This document shows positions 27,313 to 36,731 of a DNA stretch of 64,000 bases, in pieces. The DNA is from Yoonia sp. (GTDB taxonomy: Bacteria > Pseudomonadota > Alphaproteobacteria > Rhodobacterales > Rhodobacteraceae): assembly GCA_023955335.1 (NCBI GenBank), contig JAGSGF010000006.1:32469-96468 (forward strand), given 5' to 3'. The notes under the pieces were generated by a model, which searched no databases, was not told the DNA's origin, and saw nothing but the letters and a program-made list of their open reading frames with translations. A program made the position numbers and the translations under genes. The first letter of the stretch is position 1. The number at the start of each line of letters is the position of its first letter.

Positions 27313-28908
27313 ATGACGGCCCCTAAAGTTCTTATTTCCGACAGCCTTTCTGAAGCAGCTGTGCAAATCTTCAAAGACCGCGGCATTGATGTCGATTTCT
27401 TGCCTGAATTGGGCAAAGACAAAGACGCGTTTTTAGCCGCGATCTCAAAATATGACGGCTTGGCGATCCGGTCGGCGTCAAAGGCGACCGCGAAAATCAT
27501 CGCTGCGGCGACGAACCTTAAGGTTATCGGCCGCGCCGGTATCGGCACCGACAACATCGATAAAGACGCCGCGTCCAAGGCGGGTATCATCGTTATGAAC
27601 ACGCCGTTCGGCAATATGATCACCACCGCCGAACATGCGATTGCGATGATGTTTGCCGTGGCGCGTCAAATCCCGGAGGCGTCCACGTCCACTCATGCAG
27701 GCAAATGGGAAAAGTCCAAGTTCATGGGTGTTGAGCTGACTGGCAAAACACTAGGCGTCATTGGCGCGGGCAACATTGGTGGCATCGTTTGCGACCGTGC
27801 GCGTGCATTGAGGATGAAGGTCATGGCCTACGACCCCTATCTTGGCGAAGAAAAAGCAGAAAAGATGGGCGTGAAAAAGGTCGAGTTGGAAGAGCTGTTA
27901 GCCAACGCCGATTTCATCACGTTGCACGTGCCTTACACTGACCAGACAGCGAATATCTTGTCTGCCGAAAACATCACCAAACTAAAAAAGGGCGTGCGCA
28001 TTATCAACTGTGCGCGTGGCGGTCTGGTGGACGAACAGGCTTTAGCTGACGCGCTCAAATCCGGCCACGTTGCGGGTGCTGCGTTTGATGTGTTTGCTGT
28101 TGAACCAGCTATAAATAGCCCATTATTCAACCTGCCCAATGTCGTTGTGACCCCGCACCTTGGGGCCGCCACAACAGAGGCACAAGAAAACGTCGCCCTG
28201 CAAGTGGCCGAGCAAATGTCAGACTACCTGCTAACAGGTGCTGTCACCAACGCGCTCAACATGCCGTCCGTGACCGCAGAAGAAGCCAAGGTTATGGGGC
28301 CGTGGATCAAACTGTCGGGCCATTTGGGTAACTTCATTGGTCAAATGAGCGACGAGCCGATCACCGCGATCAACATCCTGTTCGACGGCGTCGTGTCTGA
28401 CATGAACCTCAAAGCGCTGACAGCAGCGACAATCGCGGGGATTATGAAAAAAGCGAACCCTGATACCAACATGGTCAGCGCGCCGGTGATCGCGAAAGAA
28501 CGCGGCATCCAAATCTCGACAACCAAGCAAGACCAGTCGGGGACTTTTGACGGTTACATCAAAGTGACGGTTGTAACGGGCAAGCGCGAACGCTCTGTCG
28601 CGGGCACTGTGTTCAGCGACGGCAAGCCACGGTTCATCCAGATCAAAGGGATCAATGTCGACGCCGAAGTCGGGGCGCATATGCTTTACACCACCAACGA
28701 AGACGTGCCCGGCATCATCGGCACTCTGGGCCATACCATGGGTGGCCACGGCGTGAACATCGCGAACTTTACGCTTGGCCGTGCAGGTGTGAAGGGCGAG
28801 GCAATCGCGCTGCTTTATGTTGACGACGCCGTGCCAGAGATTGCGATCGACGCGCTCCAAGAAACCGGTATGTTTCAGCAGGTCAAGCGGTTGACTTTCG
28901 AGGTTTAA
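27313..28908 (+). CDS. serA: D-3-phosphoglycerate dehydrogenase, long ACT form
   Basis: 531 residues. The substrate domain comes first, then the NAD-binding fold (LGVIGAGNIGGIVCDRAR near 150), the catalytic Arg-Glu-His set (NCARGGLVDE, PHLGAATTEA), an intervening domain, and a C-terminal ACT domain (HMLYTTNEDVPGIIGTLGHT). This is the type I enzyme as in Mycobacterium and most Alphaproteobacteria. It oxidises 3-phosphoglycerate, the first step to serine, and the ACT domain would bind serine for feedback. An AGGAG site lies upstream of the ATG. Confidence 0.95.
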   Translation: MTAPKVLISDSLSEAAVQIFKDRGIDVDFLPELGKDKDAFLAAISKYDGLAIRSASKATAKIIAAATNLKVIGRAGIGTDNIDKDAASKAGIIVMNTPFGNMITTAEHAIAMMFAVARQIPEASTSTHAGKWEKSKFMGVELTGKTLGVIGAGNIGGIVCDRARALRMKVMAYDPYLGEEKAEKMGVKKVELEELLANADFITLHVPYTDQTANILSAENITKLKKGVRIINCARGGLVDEQALADALKSGHVAGAAFDVFAVEPAINSPLFNLPNVVVTPHLGAATTEAQENVALQVAEQMSDYLLTGAVTNALNMPSVTAEEAKVMGPWIKLSGHLGNFIGQMSDEPITAINILFDGVVSDMNLKALTAATIAGIMKKANPDTNMVSAPVIAKERGIQISTTKQDQSGTFDGYIKVTVVTGKRERSVAGTVFSDGKPRFIQIKGINVDAEVGAHMLYTTNEDVPGIIGTLGHTMGGHGVNIANFTLGRAGVKGEAIALLYVDDAVPEIAIDALQETGMFQQVKRLTFEV

Positions 28909-28935
28909 AATCAGCGGGATGGCGGGTGGGGCGCA

Positions 28936-28952
28936 TTGCCCTATAAGGGCAA
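28936..28952 (+). other. Hairpin after serA
   Basis: TTGCCCT-ata-AGGGCAA forms a perfect seven-pair stem 27 bases after the serA stop. No T-run follows, so it may be an mRNA-stabilising hairpin or a weak terminator. It shares the TTGCCC core with the serC-serA hairpin. Confidence 0.45.
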
Positions 28953-28988
28953 CAGCGACACCTGCCATCCTAACCAAAAGGCTACAAT

Positions 28989-29771
28989 ATGATCTATGCG
29001 ATTGGTGACATTCACGGTCAAAAAGCAATGCTCGACAACGCGCTGTCCCTCATCGAAAACGACGGAGGCCCAGACGCAGAAATCGTCTTTATGGGTGACT
29101 ATACCGACCGCGGTCCCGACAGCCGCGCAGTCATCGATACCCTGATCGAAGGCGAGGCAGCAGGCCGGAACTGGACCTGTCTCAAGGGCAACCACGACCG
29201 AATGTTCTACGACTTTGTGACCCAAGGGGCCGAGCATGACCCGATGATTGCACCTGGCCTGTCGTGGGTGAACCCGCGCCTTGGTGGTGCCGCGACGCTT
29301 GCCTCCTACGGTATCTTAGGGACACCAAATTTCAATCAGCCTGACGGCGAACTAGAACGGCTGACCCACTACACGACCGACACAGGCGACCTGCGCAACG
29401 ACGAGATCGTCGCATGGGCGCAACAACAGGTTCCCCAAGCGCATCTGGACTTTGTGAACACCCGCGCACTGTATCACGAAACAGACACCTTAATTTTTGT
29501 GCACGCCGGCCTACGTCCAAACATCCCCCTCGCGGTGCAAGACCCGGAAGACATGATGTGGATCAGAGAAGGTTTCTTAGAAACCGGTCATGATTTCGGC
29601 AGGCTACTTGTGCACGGACATACCGCAATCGACTATCCGACCCACTATGGCACACGGGTCAATATCGACGCTGGCGCTGGCCGTGGCCGCGTGTTGGTGC
29701 CTGTGGTATTCGAAGACCGCAAATGTTGGGCGCTGACCGACAAGGGCCGCATCCCCGTCACACCCGCTTAA
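28989..29771 (+). CDS. Metallophosphoesterase, PP1/PrpA-like
   Basis: 260 residues with the full phosphoesterase signature: GDIHG at 6-10, GDYTDRGPDS at 36-45, GNHDRMF at 67-73, and a late LLVHGHTA with metal histidines. The pattern with GDYTDRG is that of the serine/threonine protein phosphatase (lambda/PrpA) branch or of diadenosine tetraphosphatase-like enzymes; the substrate cannot be told. It may share the serA transcript. Its stop overlaps the convergent hemC stop by four bases. Confidence 0.88.
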   Translation: MIYAIGDIHGQKAMLDNALSLIENDGGPDAEIVFMGDYTDRGPDSRAVIDTLIEGEAAGRNWTCLKGNHDRMFYDFVTQGAEHDPMIAPGLSWVNPRLGGAATLASYGILGTPNFNQPDGELERLTHYTTDTGDLRNDEIVAWAQQQVPQAHLDFVNTRALYHETDTLIFVHAGLRPNIPLAVQDPEDMMWIREGFLETGHDFGRLLVHGHTAIDYPTHYGTRVNIDAGAGRGRVLVPVVFEDRKCWALTDKGRIPVTPA

Positions 29772-30724
29772 CGGTGCGAAAAGAAGCCTGGCCCAGCGCG
29801 ATCCAATAACCGCTTGGCCATTGCACGGCCCATCGCGGGGCCATCGGCAATGGGTCCGGTCACATCGTCCGACAATGCCTCTGATCCGTCCTCGCGCAGG
29901 ATTTCTCCGCGCAGGCGCATCTGGTCACCTTCAATTTCAGCCAATGCCGCGATCGGCGTATGGCACGACCCGTCCAAATCCGCCAAAAATGCCCGCTCGG
30001 CCACCAACCGCAAACCCGTTGGTACATCGTGGATCGCCGCCAGCATATGCGCGGCACGGGTGTCATCCACCCGCCGCTCAATGCCAATCGCACCTTGGGC
30101 AACGGCGGGCAGCATATCGTCGACCTCCATCGCCACATGCGGCACGTCGGTCATGCCCAAACGGCGCAATCCGGCCACGGCTAGAAATGTCCCATCGGCC
30201 ACGCCGTCATGCAGTTTGCGCAAACGGGTCTGCACATTGCCGCGAAATTCAGCGACGTTCAGATCGGGCCTGCGCGCCAAAAGCTGCGCACGCCGTCGCA
30301 ACGACGACGACCCAATGGTCGCACCCGCCGCAATATCGGCCAGTTGAAGCGCACCGACAGACACAAACGCATCGCGCACGTCTTCACGTGGCAGATACGT
30401 ATCAAGCAACAACCCGTCTGGCTGCGCGACGGGCATGTCTTTCATCGAATGCACAGCAATGTCGATTTTACCGCCCAGCAGCGCGTCTTCGATCTCTTTT
30501 GTGAACAGGCCTTTGTTGCCAATTGTCTTAAGCGCGATGTCCGCATTGATCAGCGTCGGATCATCGCCAGTCGTCTTGATCACCACGATTTCAAACGCAT
30601 CGGCGGGCAGATTAAACGCAGCCCCCAACCGGTCACGGGTTTCATGAGCCTGCGCGAGCGCAAGCGGTGATCCACGCGTGCCAATTCGGAACGGCGCACT
30701 AGATGAAGGCATGATATTTGTCAT
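29768..30724 (-). CDS. hemC: Hydroxymethylbilane synthase (porphobilinogen deaminase)
   Basis: 318 residues. FRIGTRGSPLALAQA, KTTGDDP, DIAVHSMKDMP and SLRRRAQLLARRPDL are conserved active-site segments, and the cofactor-binding cysteine is in LDGSCHTPIA. The enzyme joins four porphobilinogens to make the linear tetrapyrrole. The start at 30724 (MTNIMPSSS) or the ATG 12 bases downstream are both possible. It is divergent from hemE with an 85-base gap, so the two haem genes share a promoter region. Confidence 0.94.
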   Translation of the reverse strand: MTNIMPSSSAPFRIGTRGSPLALAQAHETRDRLGAAFNLPADAFEIVVIKTTGDDPTLINADIALKTIGNKGLFTKEIEDALLGGKIDIAVHSMKDMPVAQPDGLLLDTYLPREDVRDAFVSVGALQLADIAAGATIGSSSLRRRAQLLARRPDLNVAEFRGNVQTRLRKLHDGVADGTFLAVAGLRRLGMTDVPHVAMEVDDMLPAVAQGAIGIERRVDDTRAAHMLAAIHDVPTGLRLVAERAFLADLDGSCHTPIAALAEIEGDQMRLRGEILREDGSEALSDDVTGPIADGPAMGRAMAKRLLDRAGPGFFSHR

Positions 30725-30809
30725 GCAATCGTTCTAGTCAGCAGCAGCGATATTGACAACGACCTTCGTTCTTGAAACCACCGACAGTGAACCAGACGGA
30801 CAGCATCTT

Positions 30810-31844
30810 ATGACACACAACAAGACAATTTTGCGGGCCCTTGCAGGGGAAACCCTCGAGACACCCCCTATTTGGATGATGCGACAGGCAGGTCGTTACC
30901 TGCCCGAGTACAAAGCAACCCGGGCCCGAGCAGGCGACTTTTTGTCGCTGTGCTATAATCCGGAGTTAGCCGCAGAAGTCACATTGCAGCCAATCCGCCG
31001 CTATGGATTCGACGCAGCGATCCTGTTTGCCGATATCTTGTTGTTGCCCCAAGCCTTGGGTGCAGACCTGTGGTTTGTCACCGGTGAAGGGCCACGCCTA
31101 TCGACGATCACAACTGCGGACGAACTGGCTGCGTTGAAACCGCTTGACGCGATCCACGACACGCTGAACCCAATCTATGAAACGATCAAAATCTTGCGGT
31201 CTGAACTGCCGCCCGAGACAACATTGATCGGTTTCGCAGGTGCGCCGTGGACAGTCGCGACTTATATGATCGCAGGCAAAGGCACCCCTGACCAAGGCCC
31301 CGCGCACGCGCTTAAAGACGGCAACCGTGCTGTTTTCGAAGGCCTGATAAACCGAATCACCGAAGGCACAATCAGCTACTTGTCCGCGCAGATCGAGGCA
31401 GGCGCAGAAGTCGTCAAACTCTTCGACAGCTGGGCCGGATCGCTGGAAGGCGCTGATTTCTACGATTTCTCGATCAAGCCGATCCAGACAATCGTGGCAG
31501 CCCTCAAGGCAAAATATCCACATGTGCCGATCATCGCATTCCCGCGCGGCGCTGGGGAACGATACGTCGACCTGCACGCGGCGACGGGCGCAGATTGCAT
31601 CGCACTCGACGATGGAGTTGATGCGGCTTGGGCGGCAGAGCACGTGCAAATTGATGGATGCGTTCAAGGCAACCTTGCATCACGGCATATGGTGACCGGC
31701 GGCCAAGACTTGGTCGATGAAACCCGCCGCATTTGCGCAGCTTTCAAAAATGGCCCGCATATCTTCAACCTTGGACACGGGATCACACCTGACGCGAACC
31801 CCGACAATGTCCAGTTAATGATCGACACTGTGCGCGGAGGCTAA
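30810..31844 (+). CDS. hemE: Uroporphyrinogen decarboxylase
   Basis: 344 residues. The N-terminal motif [15 protein letters not shown] and the internal [14 protein letters not shown] are hallmark segments. HemE removes the four acetate carboxyls of uroporphyrinogen III to give coproporphyrinogen III. ATG 30810 is chosen; a TTG at 30753 would add 19 unlikely residues. The ribosome site is weak. The gene is convergent with hemF, whose product uses its product. Confidence 0.94.
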   Translation: MTHNKTILRALAGETLETPPIWMMRQAGRYLPEYKATRARAGDFLSLCYNPELAAEVTLQPIRRYGFDAAILFADILLLPQALGADLWFVTGEGPRLSTITTADELAALKPLDAIHDTLNPIYETIKILRSELPPETTLIGFAGAPWTVATYMIAGKGTPDQGPAHALKDGNRAVFEGLINRITEGTISYLSAQIEAGAEVVKLFDSWAGSLEGADFYDFSIKPIQTIVAALKAKYPHVPIIAFPRGAGERYVDLHAATGADCIALDDGVDAAWAAEHVQIDGCVQGNLASRHMVTGGQDLVDETRRICAAFKNGPHIFNLGHGITPDANPDNVQLMIDTVRGG

Positions 31845-31846
31845 CC

Positions 31847-31900
31847 CTTTTTCCGAGCAAAAATATGTCGGGGGAGGCCACGGGCCGGGGGCAGCGCCCC
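31847..31900 (+). repeat. Dispersed intergenic element, copy A, with hairpin
   Basis: CTTTTTCCGAGC then AAAATATGTCGGGGGAGGC starts three bases after the hemE stop. The same core recurs at 43082-43113 (copy B), in looser form at 53189-53219 (copy C), and as a fragment near 50946. A GC hairpin (GGGGC-agc-GCCCC, 31888-31900) follows. It lies between convergent hemE and hemF and may serve as a two-way terminator region. Confidence 0.6.
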
Positions 31901-31913
31901 TAGCCCCGCTTGC

Positions 31914-32804
31914 TTAATACCATTTCGCCATTGGCGGCAGGCTCATCAATACGGCGTCTGCGTCATGCCCTGTGGCCAGCCCAAACTTGGTCCCGCGATC
32001 ATACACAAGATTGTATTCCGCATAGAGACCGCGATGCACCAACTGCGCGTCTTTATCAGCCTCATCCCACGGGATCACGCGCCGCTTTTCGACAAGCGGT
32101 AGATACGCGGGCAGGAACGCCCGGCCGATGTCTTGGGTCAGGGCGAAATCTGCCGCCCAGTCACCCGTGTTGCGATCATCCATAAAGATGCCACCAACAC
32201 CCCGCGCCCGATTGCGGTGCGGAATATAGAAATACTCGTCCGCCCATTTCTTCAGCGCCGGATACAGATCCAGACCATGTGGATCGAGGTGCGATTTTTG
32301 GGTGTCATGGAAATGCGCCGTATCTTCGGCAAATTCCAAGCACGGGTTCAGGTCAGACCCACCCCCAAACCACCATGCATGCGGGGTCCAAAACATACGG
32401 GTGTTCATGTGGACGGCAGGCACTTGCGGGTTTTGCATATGTGCGACCAGTGAAATACCCGATGCCCAAAACCGCGGGTCGGAATCCATACCGGGCACGC
32501 CACGCGCGGCCATCGCACTTTGCGCGGCAGCGCCAAGCTGGCCGTAAACAGTCGACGTATTCACACCAACTTTTTCGAACACCCGCCCGCCACGCATGAC
32601 CGACATCAAACCACCACCTGCATCGCTGCCATCATCGGCCGTGCGTTTTGTTGCTGTTTGCTCAAATCGACCAGCTGCAAAATCGGCAGTGGGTCCATCC
32701 GTATGGCTGGTTTCCAACCCTTCGAATGCTGTCACGATCTGATCGCGCAGGGCTTCGAACCATGCGGCGGCTTGGGCTTTTTCGGTTACGAGATCGGCGG
32801 TCAT
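31914..32804 (-). CDS. hemF: Coproporphyrinogen-III oxidase, oxygen-dependent
   Basis: 296 residues. The family signature appears as WWFGGGSDLNP with FHDTQK after it, and there are YAEYNLVYDRGTKFGLATG and LMSLPPMAKWY at the end. It oxidatively decarboxylates coproporphyrinogen III to protoporphyrinogen IX using O2. With hemE it forms two successive steps facing each other. Divergent from idi. The start at 32804 is preceded by a weak GGGGA. Confidence 0.95.
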   Translation of the reverse strand: MTADLVTEKAQAAAWFEALRDQIVTAFEGLETSHTDGPTADFAAGRFEQTATKRTADDGSDAGGGLMSVMRGGRVFEKVGVNTSTVYGQLGAAAQSAMAARGVPGMDSDPRFWASGISLVAHMQNPQVPAVHMNTRMFWTPHAWWFGGGSDLNPCLEFAEDTAHFHDTQKSHLDPHGLDLYPALKKWADEYFYIPHRNRARGVGGIFMDDRNTGDWAADFALTQDIGRAFLPAYLPLVEKRRVIPWDEADKDAQLVHRGLYAEYNLVYDRGTKFGLATGHDADAVLMSLPPMAKWY

Positions 32805-32948
32805 ATCTGTTCCCCTAGATTATCCAAAAATGATACGCCCCTGCGGTACAGATCACAACATTCAGGCCACTGAGACCAATTGACCCACGTTCGCCTTGAA
32901 GTCAGACCCATTGGCAATTATCGCAGGTCCACGCAGGGGGACCGCACT

Positions 32949-33473
32949 TTGACCACGATAATACCAGCTTGGGTAGACGGCACATTACAGCCCGTCGAAA
33001 AACTACATGCGCATATCGCTGGGCTGCGCCACAAAGCGGTGTCTGTGTTCGTGATGTGTGATGACGCAATTTTGCTCCAGCGCCGCGCATTGGGCAAATA
33101 CCACACGCCAGGTTTATGGGCGAACACCTGCTGCACTCATCCGCATTGGGAAGAAGACCCCACCACGTGCGCGGCCCGTCGCCTGACGCAAGAGATGGGG
33201 ATCAGCGGACTGGATCTCGTTCATCGGGGTGTCATCGAATACCGCGCAGATGTTGGCGGCGATATGATTGAACACGAGGTCGTCGATCTGTTCACCGCAC
33301 AAGCCACCCGCGATCTACCAATGGCCCTTAATCCTGATGAGGTGTCCGAGGCTGCGTGGGTGTCCATTGCTGATTTGCGCCAGCACGTCGCCGCAGACCC
33401 AAACCGGTTTACACCTTGGCTGCGCATCTATCTGGCGGAACACGCAGCGCGGATTTTCGGCGCCCCCGATTGA
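32949..33473 (+). CDS. idi: Isopentenyl-diphosphate delta-isomerase, type 1
   Basis: 174 residues if the TTG at 32949 is the start; AGGGGG lies eight bases upstream, and the resulting N-terminus TTIIPAWVDGTLQPVEKL fits relatives. No ATG is available. The Nudix-like fold holds the catalytic cysteine in WANTCCTHPHW and the glutamate in AARRLTQEMG. It interconverts IPP and DMAPP for quinone and carotenoid side chains. An earlier TTG at 32880 in the same frame adds non-conserved residues. mnmH follows after 37 bases. Confidence 0.88.
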   Translation: MTTIIPAWVDGTLQPVEKLHAHIAGLRHKAVSVFVMCDDAILLQRRALGKYHTPGLWANTCCTHPHWEEDPTTCAARRLTQEMGISGLDLVHRGVIEYRADVGGDMIEHEVVDLFTAQATRDLPMALNPDEVSEAAWVSIADLRQHVAADPNRFTPWLRIYLAEHAARIFGAPD

Positions 33474-33510
33474 CGTTGTTCGCGCGCGCCTTTGCTGCAA
33501 TACCCTAAGC

Positions 33511-34563
33511 ATGCCCCAAACGTTTGATAGCATCCGTGCCATGTTGACCCATGGCTTTGACACCGTCATTGACGTGCGCTCTCCTGCGGAATTCGCGGTT
33601 GACCATGTGCCTGGCGCGATCAATCTGCCTGCTTTGTCCAACGACCAGCGCGCAGATGTCGGGACGATGTACAAACAAGTCAGTCCGTTTGATGCGCGCA
33701 AGCTGGGCGCGACCCTTGTCGCCCGCAACGTCGCTGATCACGTCGCAGGGCCATTGGCCCACCACGACGGAAGCTGGCAGCCCTTGGTCTATTGCTGGCG
33801 GGGCGGCCAACGGTCAGGGTCATTCACCATGATCCTGCAACAGATTGGCTGGCGCGCGGACATCGTCAACGGCGGCTATATGCAATGGCGTAGGCTCGTT
33901 AAAAAGGCCCTATATGACAACCCGCTGCCGCACCATTTGGTCTTGCTAGATGGCAATACCGGCACGGCCAAGACCGCTATTCTGGCCCGCCTTACCGCAA
34001 TGGGCGTTCAAGTCATCGACCTTGAAGGGTTGGCCGGGCATCGCGGGTCATCGCTAGGAGCTATTGCTGGTGGGCAGCCCGATCAGAAGGGGTTTGAAAC
34101 CGCCCTTGCGGTTGCACTTGACGGGTGTGACCCATCCCGCCCTATCGTGGTCGAGGCTGAAAGTTCCAAAATCGGCCAGATCAACCTACCGCCACAACTG
34201 TGGGCCAAAATGATCATAGCGCCACGTATCATGATCGAGGCCCCCATCGACGCACGCGCCGCGTTTTTGGAAACCGCTTATGCTGATATGATCGCTGATC
34301 CGTCAGAGCTGGCGGCACGCTTTGCCCCGCTTCGGTCTATTCGCGGACATGCGGTCGTCGATGGCTGGTTGGCGCTGCTGGATGCGGGTGAATTTTGCGC
34401 ATTGGCAAAGGCCCTGATGGAACAGCATTACGATGCGGCCTACGCAAAATCGCGCGGGTCACAGCTGCGTTCCGCCCTTGCAACCGTCACCGTCAACACC
34501 CTAGACGACGCGGGCCAGGATGATGCATCCCACCAGATTATGCAGGCTTTGTCTGCACTGTGA
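33511..34563 (+). CDS. mnmH: tRNA 2-selenouridine synthase
   Basis: 350 residues: an N-terminal rhodanese domain with catalytic C95 (LVYCWRGGQRSG) and a C-terminal P-loop domain (GNTGTAKT at 148-155). MnmH (SelU/YbbB) geranylates 2-thiouridine at tRNA position 34 and swaps sulfur for selenium from selenophosphate. The P-loop has Ala where the Walker A consensus has Gly before Lys. The 3' end overlaps selD, its selenophosphate supplier, by 26 bases tail to tail. The frame extends upstream to 33268 only as a shadow of idi. Confidence 0.92.
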   Translation: MPQTFDSIRAMLTHGFDTVIDVRSPAEFAVDHVPGAINLPALSNDQRADVGTMYKQVSPFDARKLGATLVARNVADHVAGPLAHHDGSWQPLVYCWRGGQRSGSFTMILQQIGWRADIVNGGYMQWRRLVKKALYDNPLPHHLVLLDGNTGTAKTAILARLTAMGVQVIDLEGLAGHRGSSLGAIAGGQPDQKGFETALAVALDGCDPSRPIVVEAESSKIGQINLPPQLWAKMIIAPRIMIEAPIDARAAFLETAYADMIADPSELAARFAPLRSIRGHAVVDGWLALLDAGEFCALAKALMEQHYDAAYAKSRGSQLRSALATVTVNTLDDAGQDDASHQIMQALSAL

Positions 34564-36706
34564 CCGCACCATCGCCAGCTTGGATTTGCCCGATAATTGC
34601 AGCTGGATAGCCCGCAGCCTGAAGGGACCAAAGCACGCCATTGGCCTGCCCCCCATCAATCGCGGCCAACAGCCCACCCGCCGTTTGCGGATCAAACAGC
34701 AAATCGCCCTTTGGTCCGTCCGCACCAAACACCGGCCCAGCGCCTGATTGGTTGTCTTTGAACAGGCTTGATCGCACCCCTGCGATTGCCAAATCGAGCG
34801 CCCCGTCCATCCACGGCACTGCATCCAGATCAATGATCGCGTCGACACCCGATGCCTCGCATATGCCGCTGAGGTGTCCAACCAAGCCAAACCCGGTGAC
34901 GTCGGTCATCGCATGTGCACCGTGCAAAATTTGCGCCGCTTTTGCCTGCCCCGTGGTCATCAGGCTCAGCGCACTGGCCACATCTGCCCCTCGCGCCTGC
35001 CCCGCCATTTCAGCCGCCATGAGAACCCCGCTGCCAATTGGCTTTGTCAGGATCAAAACATCACCAGGTTTCGCACCTGAGATGGTAATTGGATCAGCGT
35101 CACACAGACCCGTGATCGCGAATCCGATGGTCAACTCATCGCCCAATGACGAATGCCCGCCAACGATTGCGGCCCCCGCATCGCCCATCACAGTATGCGC
35201 GGTCTGCATGATTTCCGCCAATGTCCGGCGCAGCATTTCAGACGACATGCGCGGCAAGATTATCGTGGCTGTTGCGGCTTGTGGGGCAGCCCCCATCGCC
35301 CAAGCATCCCCAAGCGCGTGCACCGCAGCGATCCGCGTCATAATCACAGGGTCAGCGGTAAGGCTGCGCAAGTGGTCGGTCGTCATGATTTGCGTTTGCC
35401 CGCCAGTCCGCAAGATCGCGGCGTCATCGCCTGCGATGCTTTGCACGTCATCGCGATTGGTTGCTGGCAAATCAGCAAGCACCTCGCGCAGCACCCCGCG
35501 TCCAACCTTGGCACCGCAGCCGCCGCACATTGGCTTATCGCCCAGCGTATCCAGCAATCCAAGCGCGACATCGCGCGGCAATGCAGGGCCTGCCATCTGC
35601 GGCAAGTCCACGAATTTATCCATAAACTTGCGGTCAATCCGATCCTTCCACTGCCAAAGCAAAGGACCTGATACAGCCGTGCCAAACTTTTCCGCCAAGG
35701 CGCTTTTCTTGCCTAGCGAAATAAGCTTGAGATAGTCGCCCTGTGGTGCGTAGCTTTGCAAATCACCGCCCGCCAGAACAGCCCGCAGATTATGGGCCAA
35801 GACAGGTGCTTGACGCACAGCAAACACACCCGCTTTTGGGCGCGGGTTTGCAGCCATATGGGCGCAGTCCCCCACGGCAAAGATCGCCGGATCAGACGAT
35901 TGCAGCGTTGAGTTAATGGTGATGAAACCCTCGTGCATCGCAACACCGATATTGGCTTGCCAATCATGCGGTTTCGCCCCTGCGGCCCCCGTGACAAAAC
36001 CGGCCGCAATGTGTCGCCCATCGGCCAGTCGCACACCCACCCGGTCCACGCCAGTCACATCCGCCTGCTCAACAATTTGCACATCATGGCTGTCGAGAGC
36101 AGCGCGCATTTTTGCCCGTGCAGTCGCGCCAAGATCCTTTAGCACAGCACCCCGATCGATCAGATGAACAGTCGCGCGCGCGCCCAATGAATGGCGCATT
36201 GCCAGAGCAAGCTCTGCACCGGCGACGCCGCCACCGATCACGGCGACTTTGGGCACCTCAGCGGTCGTGCGGTAATGATCCCATTTGCTGGCGAATGGCC
36301 CAAGCGGCTTGGCGGGCGTACCGTGATCTGCAAATCCAGACAGGGCAGGCATCGCGGACGTGATCCCCACGTCGACGCTTAGCACGTCAAACGCGATGGG
36401 CGGACGGCCTGCAACAGACACTGTTTTCGCCACGCGGTCGACCCCGTCAGCCGCCCCGAGGATCAGGCGCGCGCCTGCAAATCGGCAAATCTTGACCAGA
36501 TCAATGTCCAACTCGTCGCGGGTATAATGCCCCGCCACGAAACCCGGCAACATACCAGAATAGGGTGCTGTTGGACCGGGATTGATCACAGTCAGACGCA
36601 CACCTGCCAACGGGTTCATCCCCCATTTGCGCAGCACAAGCGCATGGGTATGGCCGCCCCCGATAAGGACAAGATCACGGGTCAAAGGAAGCTGTGTGTT
36701 ATTCAT
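34538..36706 (-). CDS. selD: Fusion of FAD/NAD(P) oxidoreductase and selenide, water dikinase
   Basis: 722 residues. Residues 1 to about 375 are a NDH-2-like flavoprotein (LVLIGGGHTHALVLRKWG at the front; IFAVGDCAHM near 285). From about 395 comes SelD: GGCGAKVGRG holds the catalytic Cys and Lys, then SIAGDDAAIL and DVTGFGLVGHLSGICEA. SelD makes selenophosphate from selenide and ATP. The active residue is Cys, so no selenocysteine is needed. Such fusions are known in cyanobacteria and Alphaproteobacteria; the oxidoreductase may reduce the selenium source. Only mnmH is nearby, so the selenium use seen here is tRNA selenouridine. Confidence 0.93.
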   Translation of the reverse strand: MNNTQLPLTRDLVLIGGGHTHALVLRKWGMNPLAGVRLTVINPGPTAPYSGMLPGFVAGHYTRDELDIDLVKICRFAGARLILGAADGVDRVAKTVSVAGRPPIAFDVLSVDVGITSAMPALSGFADHGTPAKPLGPFASKWDHYRTTAEVPKVAVIGGGVAGAELALAMRHSLGARATVHLIDRGAVLKDLGATARAKMRAALDSHDVQIVEQADVTGVDRVGVRLADGRHIAAGFVTGAAGAKPHDWQANIGVAMHEGFITINSTLQSSDPAIFAVGDCAHMAANPRPKAGVFAVRQAPVLAHNLRAVLAGGDLQSYAPQGDYLKLISLGKKSALAEKFGTAVSGPLLWQWKDRIDRKFMDKFVDLPQMAGPALPRDVALGLLDTLGDKPMCGGCGAKVGRGVLREVLADLPATNRDDVQSIAGDDAAILRTGGQTQIMTTDHLRSLTADPVIMTRIAAVHALGDAWAMGAAPQAATATIILPRMSSEMLRRTLAEIMQTAHTVMGDAGAAIVGGHSSLGDELTIGFAITGLCDADPITISGAKPGDVLILTKPIGSGVLMAAEMAGQARGADVASALSLMTTGQAKAAQILHGAHAMTDVTGFGLVGHLSGICEASGVDAIIDLDAVPWMDGALDLAIAGVRSSLFKDNQSGAGPVFGADGPKGDLLFDPQTAGGLLAAIDGGQANGVLWSLQAAGYPAAIIGQIQAGDGAVTVQTKPA

Positions 36707-36731
36707 CCGCCCTCTCTAGCGCATGCCTGCG

